From Salibaculum griseiflavum (lineage in GTDB: Bacteria; Pseudomonadota; Alphaproteobacteria; Rhodobacterales; Rhodobacteraceae), in the NCBI RefSeq assembly GCF_003129565.1, contig NZ_QETF01000012.1, positions 21,671 through 85,670 on the forward strand: 64,000 bases of DNA, in the 5' to 3' direction. Numbering within the stretch: position 1 is the first letter of the stretch; every line of letters starts with the position of its first letter. Under the pieces are notes generated by a model that saw only the letters and a program-made list of their open reading frames with translations, made no database searches and was not told the origin of the DNA. This document shows positions 36,742 through 45,887 of this stretch, piece by piece. The position numbers and the translations under genes were made by a program.

Positions 36742-37299
36742 ATGGAACGATGCGGCTGGGCCGGACCGGATCAGATCTACCTGGATTATCACGACACCGA
36801 ATGGGGTGTGCCGGAATATGACAGCCGCGCGCTTTGGGAAAAGCTGATCCTCGACGGGTTCCAGGCGGGGCTGAGCTGGATCACCATCCTGAAAAAGCGC
36901 GAAGGGTTCCGGGCGGCCTTCGACGGTTTCGACCCCGAAACCATCGCCGGATGGGGTGAACCACAGGTCGCGCGCCTGTTGCAGAATCCGGGCATCATCC
37001 GCCATCGCGGCAAGATCGAGGCCACGATCACCAATGCCCGCGCCTACCTTGAGATCGAGGATTTCTCGGCATTCTGCTGGGGCTATGTCGGCGGCAAGCC
37101 GATTCAGAACCGCTGGGCCACGCTGGCCGAGGTGCCCGCTTTCACGCCCCTGTCCGCGCGCATGTCCCGGGACCTGAAGAAAGCCGGCTTCAAGTTCTGT
37201 GGCCCAACCATCGTCTATGCCTGGATGCAGGCCTGCGGGCTGGTCAATGACCACCTGACAACCTGCCCACTCCACGCCCCCTGCGCGGCCCTGGCCTAG
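36742..37299 (+). CDS. tag: DNA-3-methyladenine glycosylase I
   Basis: 185-residue base-excision repair enzyme removing 3-methyladenine. RCGWAGPDQIYLDYHDTEWG (residues 3-22) contains the N-terminal Cys and His zinc ligands and the catalytic Glu region; LDGFQAGLSWITILKKR and GFKFCGPTIVYAWMQACGLV are conserved. The C-terminal HLTTCPLH provides the remaining His/Cys ligands. Confidence 0.94.
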   Translation: MERCGWAGPDQIYLDYHDTEWGVPEYDSRALWEKLILDGFQAGLSWITILKKREGFRAAFDGFDPETIAGWGEPQVARLLQNPGIIRHRGKIEATITNARAYLEIEDFSAFCWGYVGGKPIQNRWATLAEVPAFTPLSARMSRDLKKAGFKFCGPTIVYAWMQACGLVNDHLTTCPLHAPCAALA

Positions 37300-37365
37300 A
37301 CGGGTCGCTTGCCCGGCTCTTCCCGCCCGCTACCTGACAGTGGCCACCAAGACAGGAGTCGGGTC

Positions 37366-38694
37366 ATGCCCAAACCACACCCAGGCCGCACCGGCGGACT
37401 GCCTGTGCCCAGCCGCCGATTGGGACGCAGCGCGCGACTGGGCGGGCTGGCGATCGGGCTGGCCGGCCGGATGGCGCGCGACGGGCTGGCCGGGCTCGGC
37501 CGCGGCGAACGCCCCGACCGGCGCGATCTTTTGCTGACCCCCGCCAACCTGCACCGGATCACCACTGAACTGGCCCGGATGCGCGGTGCGGCCATGAAGG
37601 TGGGGCAATTGGTGTCCATGGACGCGGGCGCCATCCTGCCCCCGGACCTGGCCGAGATCATGTCCCGGTTGCGCGACGGGGCCGATTTCATGCCCCCGAA
37701 ACAGCTGAAATCCGTGCTGAACGCCGCCTGGGGGCCGAACTGGCTGCACCGCTTTGCGCAATTCGACGTGCGCCCCATCGCCGCCGCCTCCATCGGGCAG
37801 GTCCACAAGGCCGGCCTGCGCGACGGGCGCACCATCGCCGTCAAGGTGCAATACCCCGGCATCGCCCGCAGCATCGACAGCGATGTCGCCAATGTCGGCA
37901 GCCTGATGCGCCTGTCCGGGCTGGTCCCCCGGGGATTGGACCTTGCCCCCTTGCTGGCAGAGGCCCGCGCGCAGCTGCACGCGGAGACGGACTATGCCGC
38001 CGAGGCCGCGCACATGACCCACTTTGCAGACCTGCTTGCGGACGATCCGCGCTTCGCCCTGCCGCGCCCATTGGCCGACCTGACAACGCAAACCGTCCTG
38101 GCCATGGACTTCGTCACTGGCGCCCCCATCGAGGCGCTTTGCGAGGCCCCGCAGCCCATCCGGGATCAAGTCGCCGAAGCCCTTTTCGACCTTCTGCTGC
38201 GCGAGATTTTCGAGTTCGGCCTGGTTCAGACCGACCCGAATTTCGCCAACTACCGCCACGACGACAAAACAGGCCAGATCGCCCTGCTCGATTTCGGCGC
38301 GACCCGGTCGCTGGCCCCCTGGGTGGCCCCGGCCTACGGGGCGCTGATCCGGGCGGGCATGGCCGGCCGGCGCGAAGAGATGGTGATGGCGGCTACAAGG
38401 CTGGGCCTTCTGGACGACTCGCTGCGACCGGATCACCGTGCACGCGTCATCGCCATGATGGAAACCGCCTTCGGCGATCTAGCGTGCCACCCGGTCTACG
38501 ATTTCTCCGATCAGGGCCTTGCCCACACCCTGCAGGCCGAAGGCATGGCCCTGGCACAAGAGGGCCTCGCCCCTGCCCCGCCACCGGCCGACGTCCTGTT
38601 CGTGCAACGCAAGATCGGCGGGCTCTACCTGCTGGCCGCGCGGCTTGGCGCGCGCGTTCCGCTGCACACCCTGCTGGAGCGCCATCTGCCCTGA
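37366..38694 (+). CDS. ABC1 atypical kinase family protein (UbiB/AarF-like)
   Basis: 442 aa from ATG 37366 (AGGAG at 37354-37358). The ABC1/ADCK kinase-like fold is recognised from the KxGQ motif MKVGQLVSMD, the Ala-rich loop AAASIGQVHKAGLRDGR replacing the glycine-rich loop, the lysine in IAVKVQYPG, and DFGATRSL as the DFG motif. The family supports ubiquinone synthesis or membrane lipid handling through ATPase activity. Two bacterial subfamilies exist, and this shorter one, without C-terminal membrane helices, is probably not the canonical UbiB. Confidence 0.88.
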   Translation: MPKPHPGRTGGLPVPSRRLGRSARLGGLAIGLAGRMARDGLAGLGRGERPDRRDLLLTPANLHRITTELARMRGAAMKVGQLVSMDAGAILPPDLAEIMSRLRDGADFMPPKQLKSVLNAAWGPNWLHRFAQFDVRPIAAASIGQVHKAGLRDGRTIAVKVQYPGIARSIDSDVANVGSLMRLSGLVPRGLDLAPLLAEARAQLHAETDYAAEAAHMTHFADLLADDPRFALPRPLADLTTQTVLAMDFVTGAPIEALCEAPQPIRDQVAEALFDLLLREIFEFGLVQTDPNFANYRHDDKTGQIALLDFGATRSLAPWVAPAYGALIRAGMAGRREEMVMAATRLGLLDDSLRPDHRARVIAMMETAFGDLACHPVYDFSDQGLAHTLQAEGMALAQEGLAPAPPPADVLFVQRKIGGLYLLAARLGARVPLHTLLERHLP

Positions 38695-39135
38695 TCACCA
38701 GCGCTTCAGCGCATCCTCGTCCTCATCGCGCGCGGCGACCCAATCGGCCCCGGAGCCGCTGCGTTCCTTCTTCCAGAAGGGCGCGCGGGATTTCAGGTAA
38801 TCCATCAGGAAATCCGCCGCCTCGAAGGCATCCTTGCGATGGCGCGATGCGGTGGCGACCATCATGATCACCTCTCCCGGCGTCATCGCCCCGTAGCGGT
38901 GGATGACCAGCACGTCGGCCAGTGCCCAGCGGGCCATGGCCTCGTCGCGGATCTTGGCCAGCGCCTTTTCGGTCATGCCCGGGTAATGCTCGATCTCCAT
39001 GGTCTGAAGGCCGCCATCCACATCGCGCACCAGCCCCGAAAAGCTGACAACAGCCCCGGCGCCCGCGACTCCCGCGCTGAACGCGTTCAGCTCGGCACCG
39101 GGATCGAACCTGTCGGATTGCACCCGGATCGACAT
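38695..39135 (-). CDS. moaE: molybdopterin synthase catalytic subunit
   Basis: 146 aa. MoaE transfers the MoaD thiocarboxylate sulfur to precursor Z. GAVVSFSGLVRDVDGGLQTM and the catalytic lysines in YLKSRAPFWKKE (about residues 114-125) are visible; RYGAMTPGEVIMMVATAS is conserved. Four bases separate its start from the end of moaD. Its stop is adjacent to the convergent ABC1 gene. Confidence 0.94.
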   Translation of the reverse strand: MSIRVQSDRFDPGAELNAFSAGVAGAGAVVSFSGLVRDVDGGLQTMEIEHYPGMTEKALAKIRDEAMARWALADVLVIHRYGAMTPGEVIMMVATASRHRKDAFEAADFLMDYLKSRAPFWKKERSGSGADWVAARDEDEDALKRW

Positions 39136-39139
39136 GCCC

Positions 39140-39385
39140 TCAGCCCCCGGTCATGGGCGGGAAAAAGGCAACCTCGCGCACACCGTCCAGCGAATCCGTG
39201 AACTCGGACAATTCCTGGTCCAGCGCCACGCGCAGCGCCGACAGGTCGGCAAAGGCGGCGGCATAGCGCTCCTCGCGTCCGCGCAACTCCTCGACCAGCT
39301 CGGCCACCGTGGCGGCATCGCTCTGCACCTCTTCGCGCGGACGTCCGATACGCTCGCGCACCCAGGCGAAATAGAGAACCTGCAT
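39140..39385 (-). CDS. moaD: molybdopterin synthase sulfur-carrier subunit
   Basis: 81 aa from ATG 39385. Ubiquitin-like fold with the obligatory C-terminal Gly-Gly (FFPPMTGG), the site of thiocarboxylation. VLYFAWVRERIGRPREEV is the usual N-terminal strand. The longer upstream frame overlaps pgsA and is not MoaD-like. Confidence 0.93.
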   Translation of the reverse strand: MQVLYFAWVRERIGRPREEVQSDAATVAELVEELRGREERYAAAFADLSALRVALDQELSEFTDSLDGVREVAFFPPMTGG

Positions 39386-39387
39386 GG

Positions 39388-40047
39388 CTACCCCCTCAGA
39401 TGCGGCAGGGATTTTCGGAGATAATCCCAGCCCGTCAAAAGCGTCAGGATCATCGCCGCCCAGAGCAGCACGATCCCGATCCACCAGCTAATCTGCATCC
39501 CGCGATATTTCCAGACGATGCCCAGCTCGTCGGGGATGGTGCCGGCGAAGACATCTCTTACCACGTCTTCACTCATGCCCCAGGTCTGCATGATGTAATA
39601 ATGCTCGAATGCGCCCGTGGAAAACAACACGGCAATCGCGGTCATCTGCGCGGCCGTCTTCCACTTGGCCAGGCGCGTCACTTTCAGGGTCCCGGCGGTA
39701 TCGCCCAGGAATTCCCGCAGCCCACTGACAAAAGTCTCACGGAACATGATCAGCGTGGCCGGAAGCAGAATCCACGGGTTCATCCCGGAAAATCCGCAGA
39801 TCACCAACAGCGCGATCACCACCATCGCCTTGTCGGCGATCGGGTCCAGCATGGCACCGAACTTCGATTCCTGGCTCCAGGCGCGGGCCAGGTAACCGTC
39901 GATCCAGTCGGTCACCGCCGCGCCCGCGAACAAGGCAAGCGCGATCCAATCCGCCCAGGGGCGGTTGAAATAGAGGAACAGAATCGCAACACCTGGCGCG
40001 GCCAGAAGACGCAAAACCGTCAGGATATTGGGCAGGGTCCACTTCAT
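39388..40047 (-). CDS. pgsA: CDP-diacylglycerol-glycerol-3-phosphate 3-phosphatidyltransferase
   Basis: 219-residue membrane enzyme committing CDP-diacylglycerol to phosphatidylglycerol. N-terminal NILTVLRLLAAPGVAILF; the CDP-alcohol motif DWIDGYLARAW continuing to GAMLDPIADK (about residues 47-75) contains the catalytic aspartates. Six hydrophobic helices. Stop two bases before moaD's start, giving the order pgsA-moaD-moaE. Confidence 0.94.
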   Translation of the reverse strand: MKWTLPNILTVLRLLAAPGVAILFLYFNRPWADWIALALFAGAAVTDWIDGYLARAWSQESKFGAMLDPIADKAMVVIALLVICGFSGMNPWILLPATLIMFRETFVSGLREFLGDTAGTLKVTRLAKWKTAAQMTAIAVLFSTGAFEHYYIMQTWGMSEDVVRDVFAGTIPDELGIVWKYRGMQISWWIGIVLLWAAMILTLLTGWDYLRKSLPHLRG

Positions 40048-40109
40048 ACGCGTTTCCTAGCGCCATTCCCGTTCCCGCGCCACACCCCCTGCTTCTTTGG
40101 GTCGAAAAT

Positions 40110-40140
40110 ACCGCGGGGGTTTGGGGGCTGGCCCCCATTC
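40110..40140. repeat. GC-rich palindromic intergenic element, possible terminator
   Basis: GGGGGC-TG-GCCCCC (40123-40136) lies in the 150-base gap between uvrC and pgsA, just after CTTCTTTGGGTCGAAAATACC. I recall this module, with its TTTGGG...GGGGGCTGGCCCCC layout, as a common dispersed intergenic element in Rhodobacterales. It could end the uvrC transcript. Confidence 0.5.
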
Positions 40141-40197
40141 CCGAGGAGGCGCACAGCGACGACGAGACATCCTGCGTGCCGAAGGCACCCCACCAGG

Positions 40198-42063
40198 TCA
40201 GCCTTTCTCGTGAAAATGTCCGTGGATCGTCTCTGCCATGGCCTCGGAGATCCCGTCCACAGCCTTCAGATCCGCAAGCGCAGCACGGCTCACCGCCTTG
40301 GCGGACCCGAAATGCGCCAATAGCGCCCGTTTGCGCGCGGCTCCGACGCCGGGAATATCATCGAGCGGCGTGGCCCCGATCGCCTTGGCGCGCTTGGCGC
40401 GGTGGGTCCCTATGGCGAACCGATGCGCCTCGTCGCGCAGGCGCTGGACGAAGTAGAGCACCGGGTCATTATGGCGCAGCGCCATCACGGGTTCGCCCGT
40501 CCGGTGGAACTCTTCCTTGCCATGGTTGCGATCAACCCCCTTGGCCACGCCGATCATGGGCACATCGTCCACGCCCAGCTCTTCCATGATCTGGCGCACG
40601 GCGCTCACCTGCCCTGCGCCGCCGTCGATCAGCAGGAGTCCCGGCCAGGCGCCCGATTTCCTCTCGGGGTCTTCCTTGAGCAGCCGTTTGAAACGCCGGG
40701 TCAGAACCTCTTTCATCATCCCGAAATCGTCGCCCGGGGTCAGGTCCTCACCCTTGATGTTGAACTTGCGATACTGGCCCTTTTCAAAACCTTCGGGGCC
40801 GGCAACGATCATCGCCCCAACCGCATTCGAGCCCTGGATGTGGCTGTTGTCATAGACCTCGATCCGTCGAGGCACCTCGGGCAGGTCAAAGGCCTCGGCC
40901 AGTCCCTTCAACAGCTTTCCCTGCGTCGCCGTCTCGGACATCTTGCGCGCCAGGCTTTCGCGGGCATTGCGCATGGCCCCGCCGACAAGCTCGGCCTTCT
41001 CGCCGCGCTGGGGCACGATGATCTCGACCTTGCGGCCGGCTTTCTCGGCAAGGGCAGCGCCGACAAGGTCCACGTCATCCACCCCATGGGACAGCAGCAA
41101 TTGCCGGGGCGGCTCCCGCTGGTCATAGAACTGACCGATGAAGGCCTGCATGACTTCGGCCGGGTCCTCGTCACCGCTGACGCGGGGGTAGTAATCGCGG
41201 TTGCCCCAATTCTGGTTGGCCCGGATGAAAAAGACCTGCACGCAGGCCTGTCCGCCTTCGCTATGCAGGGCGATGATGTCGGCCTCGGCCACGCCCTGCG
41301 GGTTGATGCCCTGTGCGGTCTGCACGGAGCTCAGCGCCCGGATCCGGTCGCGCAGGGCCGCGGCGCGCTCGAATTCCATGGCTTCGGCGGCCTCCTCCAT
41401 CTGGCGGGCCAGCGCCGCCTGCATCTCGGTGGACTTGCCCCGCAGGAACCGTTCGGCATCCCTCACCAACCCGGCATAGTCCTCACGGCTGATCTTGCCG
41501 ACGCAGGGCGCGCTGCACCGCTTGATCTGATACAGCAGGCAGGGTCGCGTGCGGGTTTCGTAATCGCTGTCCGAACAGGTGCGCAGAAGGAACGCCTTTT
41601 GCAGCGTGTTCAGCGTGCGATTGACCGCCCCTGCACTGGCAAAGGGGCCGTAATAGGCGCCCTTGGCCTTCTTTGCGCCGCGATGCTTGTCTATGCGGGG
41701 AAAGTCATGGTCTTTGGCGACAAGGATATTAGGAAAGGATTTGTCGTCGCGCAGCAGCACATTGAATTTAGGCTTGAGCTGCTTGATCAGGTTCTGCTCC
41801 AGCAACAGCGCCTCGGTCTCGGTCGCCGTGGTCAGGAACATCATTGAGGCGGTTTCGCCGATCATCCGCGCGATGCGCGGGCTATGCCCGGTGGGGCGGG
41901 CATAATTGCTGACCCGCGCCTTGAGATTTCGCGCCTTGCCGACGTAGAGAACCCGGTTCTGGGCATCGAGCATCCGGTAGACGCCGGGGCTGGCGTCCAG
42001 CGTCCTGAGATAGGATTGGATGACCTCTGGACCGGTCTTTGTCTGGCTTTCAGCGTCGCTCAT
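40198..42063 (-). CDS. uvrC: excinuclease ABC subunit C
   Basis: 621-residue dual-incision endonuclease of nucleotide excision repair. The N-terminal GIY-YIG domain has [20 protein letters not shown]; a UVR motif follows ([20 protein letters not shown], about residues 205-224), then the RNase H-like domain ([20 protein letters not shown]), and helix-hairpin-helix repeats at the C-terminus ([20 protein letters not shown]). Full length, with no odd residues seen. Confidence 0.95.
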   Translation of the reverse strand: MSDAESQTKTGPEVIQSYLRTLDASPGVYRMLDAQNRVLYVGKARNLKARVSNYARPTGHSPRIARMIGETASMMFLTTATETEALLLEQNLIKQLKPKFNVLLRDDKSFPNILVAKDHDFPRIDKHRGAKKAKGAYYGPFASAGAVNRTLNTLQKAFLLRTCSDSDYETRTRPCLLYQIKRCSAPCVGKISREDYAGLVRDAERFLRGKSTEMQAALARQMEEAAEAMEFERAAALRDRIRALSSVQTAQGINPQGVAEADIIALHSEGGQACVQVFFIRANQNWGNRDYYPRVSGDEDPAEVMQAFIGQFYDQREPPRQLLLSHGVDDVDLVGAALAEKAGRKVEIIVPQRGEKAELVGGAMRNARESLARKMSETATQGKLLKGLAEAFDLPEVPRRIEVYDNSHIQGSNAVGAMIVAGPEGFEKGQYRKFNIKGEDLTPGDDFGMMKEVLTRRFKRLLKEDPERKSGAWPGLLLIDGGAGQVSAVRQIMEELGVDDVPMIGVAKGVDRNHGKEEFHRTGEPVMALRHNDPVLYFVQRLRDEAHRFAIGTHRAKRAKAIGATPLDDIPGVGAARKRALLAHFGSAKAVSRAALADLKAVDGISEAMAETIHGHFHEKG

Positions 42064-42321
42064 GGTCCTAGACTATGATTCCCCGCGTTCGCTGCAATGG
42101 GACCGACGCGGGATCAAGGGCGAACATACCCACGAAACCTGTGGACAACCCGGTGGGCAAGCTTTTGGGCATCCGGATTTTCCCTTGTTTTGTGACGGTT
42201 TCGTGATGATGCCCATTTTTTGGGCACGCAATCAAGTGGCTGAAAACACTTGGAATTTTTTTGCGCAATCCACAAGCCCCTGAGATTGTTACGAAAATGT
42301 TAATCGCCCGACCCCGCCAGC
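42064..42321. promoter_or_regulatory. AT-rich spacer upstream of uvrC with two hairpins
   Basis: Roughly 260 bases, visibly more AT-rich than the flanking genes. TGCCCA (42210-42215) pairs with TGGGCA (42221-42226), and CAAGTG (42233-42238) pairs with CACTTG (42247-42252), the latter followed by a T-run. It probably contains the uvrC promoter on the minus strand; no LexA-type repeated GTTC box was found. Confidence 0.4.
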
Positions 42322-42344
42322 GGGGCCAGTGCACAACTGGCCCC
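42322..42344 (-). terminator. hairpin after the SDR gene
   Basis: GGGGCCAGT (42322-42330) and ACTGGCCCC (42336-42344) form a nine-pair stem, five bases past the TAA of the minus-strand SDR gene. No strong T-run follows. Confidence 0.6.
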
Positions 42345-42348
42345 AGGG

Positions 42349-43128
42349 TTACTCCAGCCCAAGGATGTCCGGCGTCTGCCAGGCAAGGTGCTGGCCGCCA
42401 TCGACGCAGAGCAACTGACCGGTCACGGCGGGCGCATCCAGGAAGTATCCCAGCGCTGCGGTAATGTCCTCGGGGTTCGATCCACGCTCCAGCGTGGTGG
42501 CCGCCCTTTGCCGCGCGAAGTGCTCCTCGCTCTGGCGCGCACCCTGCATTGTCGGGCCGGGTCCGATGGCGTTGACCCGAACGGCAGGCGCCAGCGCCTG
42601 TGCCGCTGTCTGCGTGAAAGCCCAAAGACCCATTTTCGCGATCGTGTAGCTCATGAAAGCCGGGGTCAGCTTGCGCACACGCTGATCAACCATGTTGACC
42701 ACCAGCGCCTGGGCCTGCGGCTCGCCCTTGGCATCCGTGGCCGCGGCCGGTGCCTGAGCGGCCAAGGCCTGTGTCAGAACCACCGGCGCGCGTAGGTTGG
42801 ACTCCAGATGCCGATCCCAACTGTCGCGGGTGATCGTGTCGATCTGGTCGTATTCGAAGATCGAAGCGTTGTTCACCAGGCAGGTGACCTGGCCAAGGGC
42901 CTCGGCCGCACGCGGCAACAAGGCTTGGGTTTCGGCCTCGGTCAGAAGATCGGCCTGCAGCGCCACGGCCTTGCGCCCCATCGCCCGGACCTGACCGACG
43001 ACATCGTCTGCGCCCTCGGCGCTGCCATTGTAATGCACCGCGACATCGTATCCTCGCCGCCCGAGATAGAGCGCCATGGCGGCTCCCAGCCGCTTGCCAC
43101 CACCGGTGACCAAAGCAACACCCGTCAT
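42349..43128 (-). CDS. SDR oxidoreductase of the pteridine reductase (PTR1/FolM) type
   Basis: 259 aa from ATG 43128. The NADPH loop VTGGGKRLGAAMALYLG is the TGxxxRxG form typical of pteridine reductases. At the position where ordinary SDRs have the catalytic Ser, this protein reads VVNMVDQRV, followed by YTIAK; Asp-Tyr-Lys is the catalytic set of PTR1. It would reduce dihydropterins or dihydrofolate (inference from motifs). The start overlaps the antiporter stop (ATGA). Confidence 0.8.
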   Translation of the reverse strand: MTGVALVTGGGKRLGAAMALYLGRRGYDVAVHYNGSAEGADDVVGQVRAMGRKAVALQADLLTEAETQALLPRAAEALGQVTCLVNNASIFEYDQIDTITRDSWDRHLESNLRAPVVLTQALAAQAPAAATDAKGEPQAQALVVNMVDQRVRKLTPAFMSYTIAKMGLWAFTQTAAQALAPAVRVNAIGPGPTMQGARQSEEHFARQRAATTLERGSNPEDITAALGYFLDAPAVTGQLLCVDGGQHLAWQTPDILGLE

Positions 43129-44081
43129 AGAACCACCCAAACATAAGCCACGTAAAGCACGGACAGAGCCACGCCCCAGACCCTGTTGATATTCATGCGC
43201 AGGAAGACGAATGGGATCAGGATCAGGGACGACGCCAGCATGACCCACAGGTCGAACCGCAGGATTTCCGATGTCACCGGGATCTCGCCCACGAGCGACG
43301 CCACGCCGATGATGCCCAGCAGGTTGAACATGTTCGACCCGATGACATTACCCAAGGCGACGTCTGCCTGACGCCGCAATGCGGCCATGACCGTCGTCGC
43401 CAGTTCCGGAAGGGATGTCCCGATGGCGACAAGCGTCAGGCCGATGGCGGTCTCGGAAACCCCGAAATCACGGGCGATGTTGCTGGCGCCGTCCACCAGC
43501 AGGCTCGCCCCCAGGGGCAGACCGACAAGGCCCAGCGCCAGGAACAGGAATATCTTGGGCCAGGGCAGTTCTGGATCGGCGCCTTCCAGATCTTCGATCT
43601 CGTCCAGTCCGGCGGCCTGGCCGGCCTTGCGGTGGGCATTTGCAGCACGGGCGGCATGGATCAGCATCGCCGCGAGCGCCGCGAGAAGCACAAGCCCGGA
43701 AATCCAATCGAACTGCCCGCGGAAGGCCAGCGCGATGAACAGGAAACTGGCCGCGATCATCTGCAGGTAGCTGTGCCGCGTCTCGCATTCTCCGGTATGC
43801 ATCACCGCAAGCAGCGCAGGCACCCCCAGCACCAGCAGGACGTTGGCGGTATTCGACCCGACGACATTGCCCAGCGCCAGACCGGGCACATCGTCCCAGA
43901 TCGCCTGGACGGAAATCAGCAGTTCAGGCGCCGAGGTGCCGAAGGCGACGATGGTCAGCGAAACGATCAGGGCCGGGATACCGATGCGCAGCGACATGTT
44001 GACCGCGCCCTTGACCAGGCTGTCACCAGCCAACAGCAGGATCAACAGCCCAAGCCCCGTATAGATCCAGTCCATCAGCAT
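43125..44081 (-). CDS. calcium/sodium antiporter (CaCA family, YrbG-like)
   Basis: 318 aa, about ten hydrophobic helices in two inverted halves. The alpha-repeat signatures are VAFGTSAPELLISVQA (N-half) and VAIGTSLPELATTVMAAL (C-half), each followed by a GNVVGSN / GNVIGSN motif. Exchanges Ca2+ for Na+ or H+ across the inner membrane. Coupled at both ends: the upstream stop overlaps its ATG (TGATG), and its own stop overlaps the SDR start. Confidence 0.92.
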   Translation of the reverse strand: MLMDWIYTGLGLLILLLAGDSLVKGAVNMSLRIGIPALIVSLTIVAFGTSAPELLISVQAIWDDVPGLALGNVVGSNTANVLLVLGVPALLAVMHTGECETRHSYLQMIAASFLFIALAFRGQFDWISGLVLLAALAAMLIHAARAANAHRKAGQAAGLDEIEDLEGADPELPWPKIFLFLALGLVGLPLGASLLVDGASNIARDFGVSETAIGLTLVAIGTSLPELATTVMAALRRQADVALGNVIGSNMFNLLGIIGVASLVGEIPVTSEILRFDLWVMLASSLILIPFVFLRMNINRVWGVALSVLYVAYVWVVL

Positions 44082-44278
44082 CAGCCGCGCCCCTTGCAGT
44101 CACAGGATTTGCCGAACGTGTATTTGCCGCAGCGCGGACACTTGGCGCTGGACAGCCTGTCTTGCGCCCGGCGCACGATCCTGGGGGCACGCAGCTTGCC
44201 AAACATGCCCAGCACGCCGATGAAGACGAGAAACAGAAGGACGATCTTGGAAATCACGTCAGAGGCCGAAACGGGCAA
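44081..44278 (-). CDS. small membrane protein with zinc ribbon-like C-terminus
   Basis: 65 aa. One hydrophobic helix (IVLLFLVFIGVLGMFG, residues 12-27) is followed by a basic stretch and a CPRCGKYTFGKSCDC knuckle, four cysteines suitable for zinc. I do not recognise a family. The 5' end overlaps the S49 protease gene by 20 bases and the 3' end touches the antiporter start, so it is within one operon. Confidence 0.7.
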   Translation of the reverse strand: MPVSASDVISKIVLLFLVFIGVLGMFGKLRAPRIVRRAQDRLSSAKCPRCGKYTFGKSCDCKGRG

Positions 44279-45056
44279 AGGCCGCCCGCTCCTCTAGGCC
44301 GGCAACGGCATCATCGACGACCTGGGTGCCGAACCGCTGGAAGAGCCCGCGCTTCTGCCCATAGCGGCGAAAGCGGACCTTGTCGCCGAACCGGTCCTTC
44401 ATCACCGGCACCATCTGGCCCAACTGGTCGGCCAGGCCGACCTCGATGGCCCTTTCGCCGACCCAGACCTCGCCGGTGAACAAGTCCTTGTCATCGGCCA
44501 GCTTGCCGGCCCGGCGTTCGGTCACATGATCCTTGAAGTAGCTGTGCAGCTCATCGAGCATGCCGCGCAGCCGTTTGACATCGGCCGGCTTCTCGGGCTG
44601 GAAGGGGTCAAGGAAACTCTTGGATTTGCCTGCGGTATGGATGCGGCGCTCGATGCCGATCTTGCCCATCGCTTCCTGCACGCCGAACGTTGCCGCAATC
44701 ACGCCGATCGAACCGACGATCGACCCTCGGTCGACATAGATTTGCTCGCCCGCCGTGGCCAGCCAATAGCCCCCAGACGCAGCGATATCCTCGACGAAGC
44801 TGAACACGGGAATGTCCTTTTCCCGCGACAGGCGCATGATCCGCGCCGCGATCAGGGACGACTGCACCGCCGAGCCGCCGGGCGAGTTGATTTCGAGCGC
44901 GACGGCGGCGGGCTTGCCCCGGCTGAACGCCTTCTCGATGGCGTCAGCCATGGCACGATCAGACAGGCCGCGCGCCCCGCCCGCGCCAATGGCGCCCTGA
45001 AGGCGCACCACGGAGACGACAGGCTCGGACTTCAGGAACGGGATCCAGCGTTTCAT
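44259..45056 (-). CDS. S49 family serine peptidase (SppA/SohB-like)
   Basis: 265 aa from ATG 45056. Catalytic Ser in EDIAASGGYWLATAG (about residue 98) and Lys in HTAGKSKSFLDPFQP (about residue 150) form the Ser-Lys dyad of short signal-peptide-peptidase homologues; VALEINSPGGSAVQSSLIAA and RGSIVGSIGVIAA flank them. There is no clear N-terminal transmembrane helix, unlike SohB, so it may be cytosolic or peripheral. Probably degrades released signal peptides or stress-damaged membrane proteins. Confidence 0.88.
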   Translation of the reverse strand: MKRWIPFLKSEPVVSVVRLQGAIGAGGARGLSDRAMADAIEKAFSRGKPAAVALEINSPGGSAVQSSLIAARIMRLSREKDIPVFSFVEDIAASGGYWLATAGEQIYVDRGSIVGSIGVIAATFGVQEAMGKIGIERRIHTAGKSKSFLDPFQPEKPADVKRLRGMLDELHSYFKDHVTERRAGKLADDKDLFTGEVWVGERAIEVGLADQLGQMVPVMKDRFGDKVRFRRYGQKRGLFQRFGTQVVDDAVAGLEERAAFARFGL

Positions 45057-45125
45057 GCGCTCACATGTAGGCCGCGACAGGGATGGGAACAAGGCAGCAT
45101 TGACCGCAAATCCCGCCTCGTCACC

Positions 45126-45887
45126 CTAATCCCGCAGCCGCCAGCCCGTCTTGAAGATCCAGGCGATGGTCGCGAGGCAGATCGCGGTAAAGCCCGCGAT
45201 AGCCAGAAGGCTCAGCCCGACCGGCACGTCGGCGGTCCCGAAGAACGCCCACCGGAAGCCCGAGATCAGGTAGACCACCGGGTTGAACAGGGTGATGGTC
45301 TGCCAGACCGGCGGCAGCATCGAGATCGAGTAGAATGACCCGCCCAGGAAGACCAGCGGCGTGATGACGAGAAGCGGGATCAACTGCAATTGCTCGAAAT
45401 TTCCGGCCCAGATGCCAATGATGAAGCCCAGCAAGGCGAAACTGGTGCACGTCAGGATAAGGAAGGCCACCATCGCAAGCGGATGCTGAATCCGGATATC
45501 CACGAAAAGATAGGCCGTGAGCAGGATCACCGACCCTATGAACAGCGCCTTTGTCGCCGCGGCGCCCACGTAGCCCAATGTGATTTCAAGGAAACTGACC
45601 GGGGCCGAGAGGTGTTCGTAGATCGTGCCGATGAATTTCGGGAAGTAGATTCCGAAACTGGCATTTGTGGTGGCCTGCGTCATCACCGAGAGCATGATCA
45701 GCCCCGGCACGATGAAGGCGCCGTAGCTGACGCCCTCGACCTGGTCTATGCGGCTGCCGATGGCGGCGCCGAAGACCACGAAGTAAAGCGAGGTCGACAC
45801 AACGGGCGAGACGATGGATTGCCAGAGCGTCCGGAAAAAGCGGCTCATCTCGAATATGTAGATGGCCTTGATGGCATAGAGGTTCAT
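45126..45887 (-). CDS. ABC-2 type exporter permease
   Basis: 253 aa with six hydrophobic helices. [20 protein letters not shown] and [20 protein letters not shown], then [20 protein letters not shown], match the ABC2_membrane family. Its start overlaps the stop of the ATPase gene (ATGA), forming a two-gene exporter. Substrate unknown; such pairs export drugs, polysaccharides or lipids. Confidence 0.9.
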   Translation of the reverse strand: MNLYAIKAIYIFEMSRFFRTLWQSIVSPVVSTSLYFVVFGAAIGSRIDQVEGVSYGAFIVPGLIMLSVMTQATTNASFGIYFPKFIGTIYEHLSAPVSFLEITLGYVGAAATKALFIGSVILLTAYLFVDIRIQHPLAMVAFLILTCTSFALLGFIIGIWAGNFEQLQLIPLLVITPLVFLGGSFYSISMLPPVWQTITLFNPVVYLISGFRWAFFGTADVPVGLSLLAIAGFTAICLATIAWIFKTGWRLRD

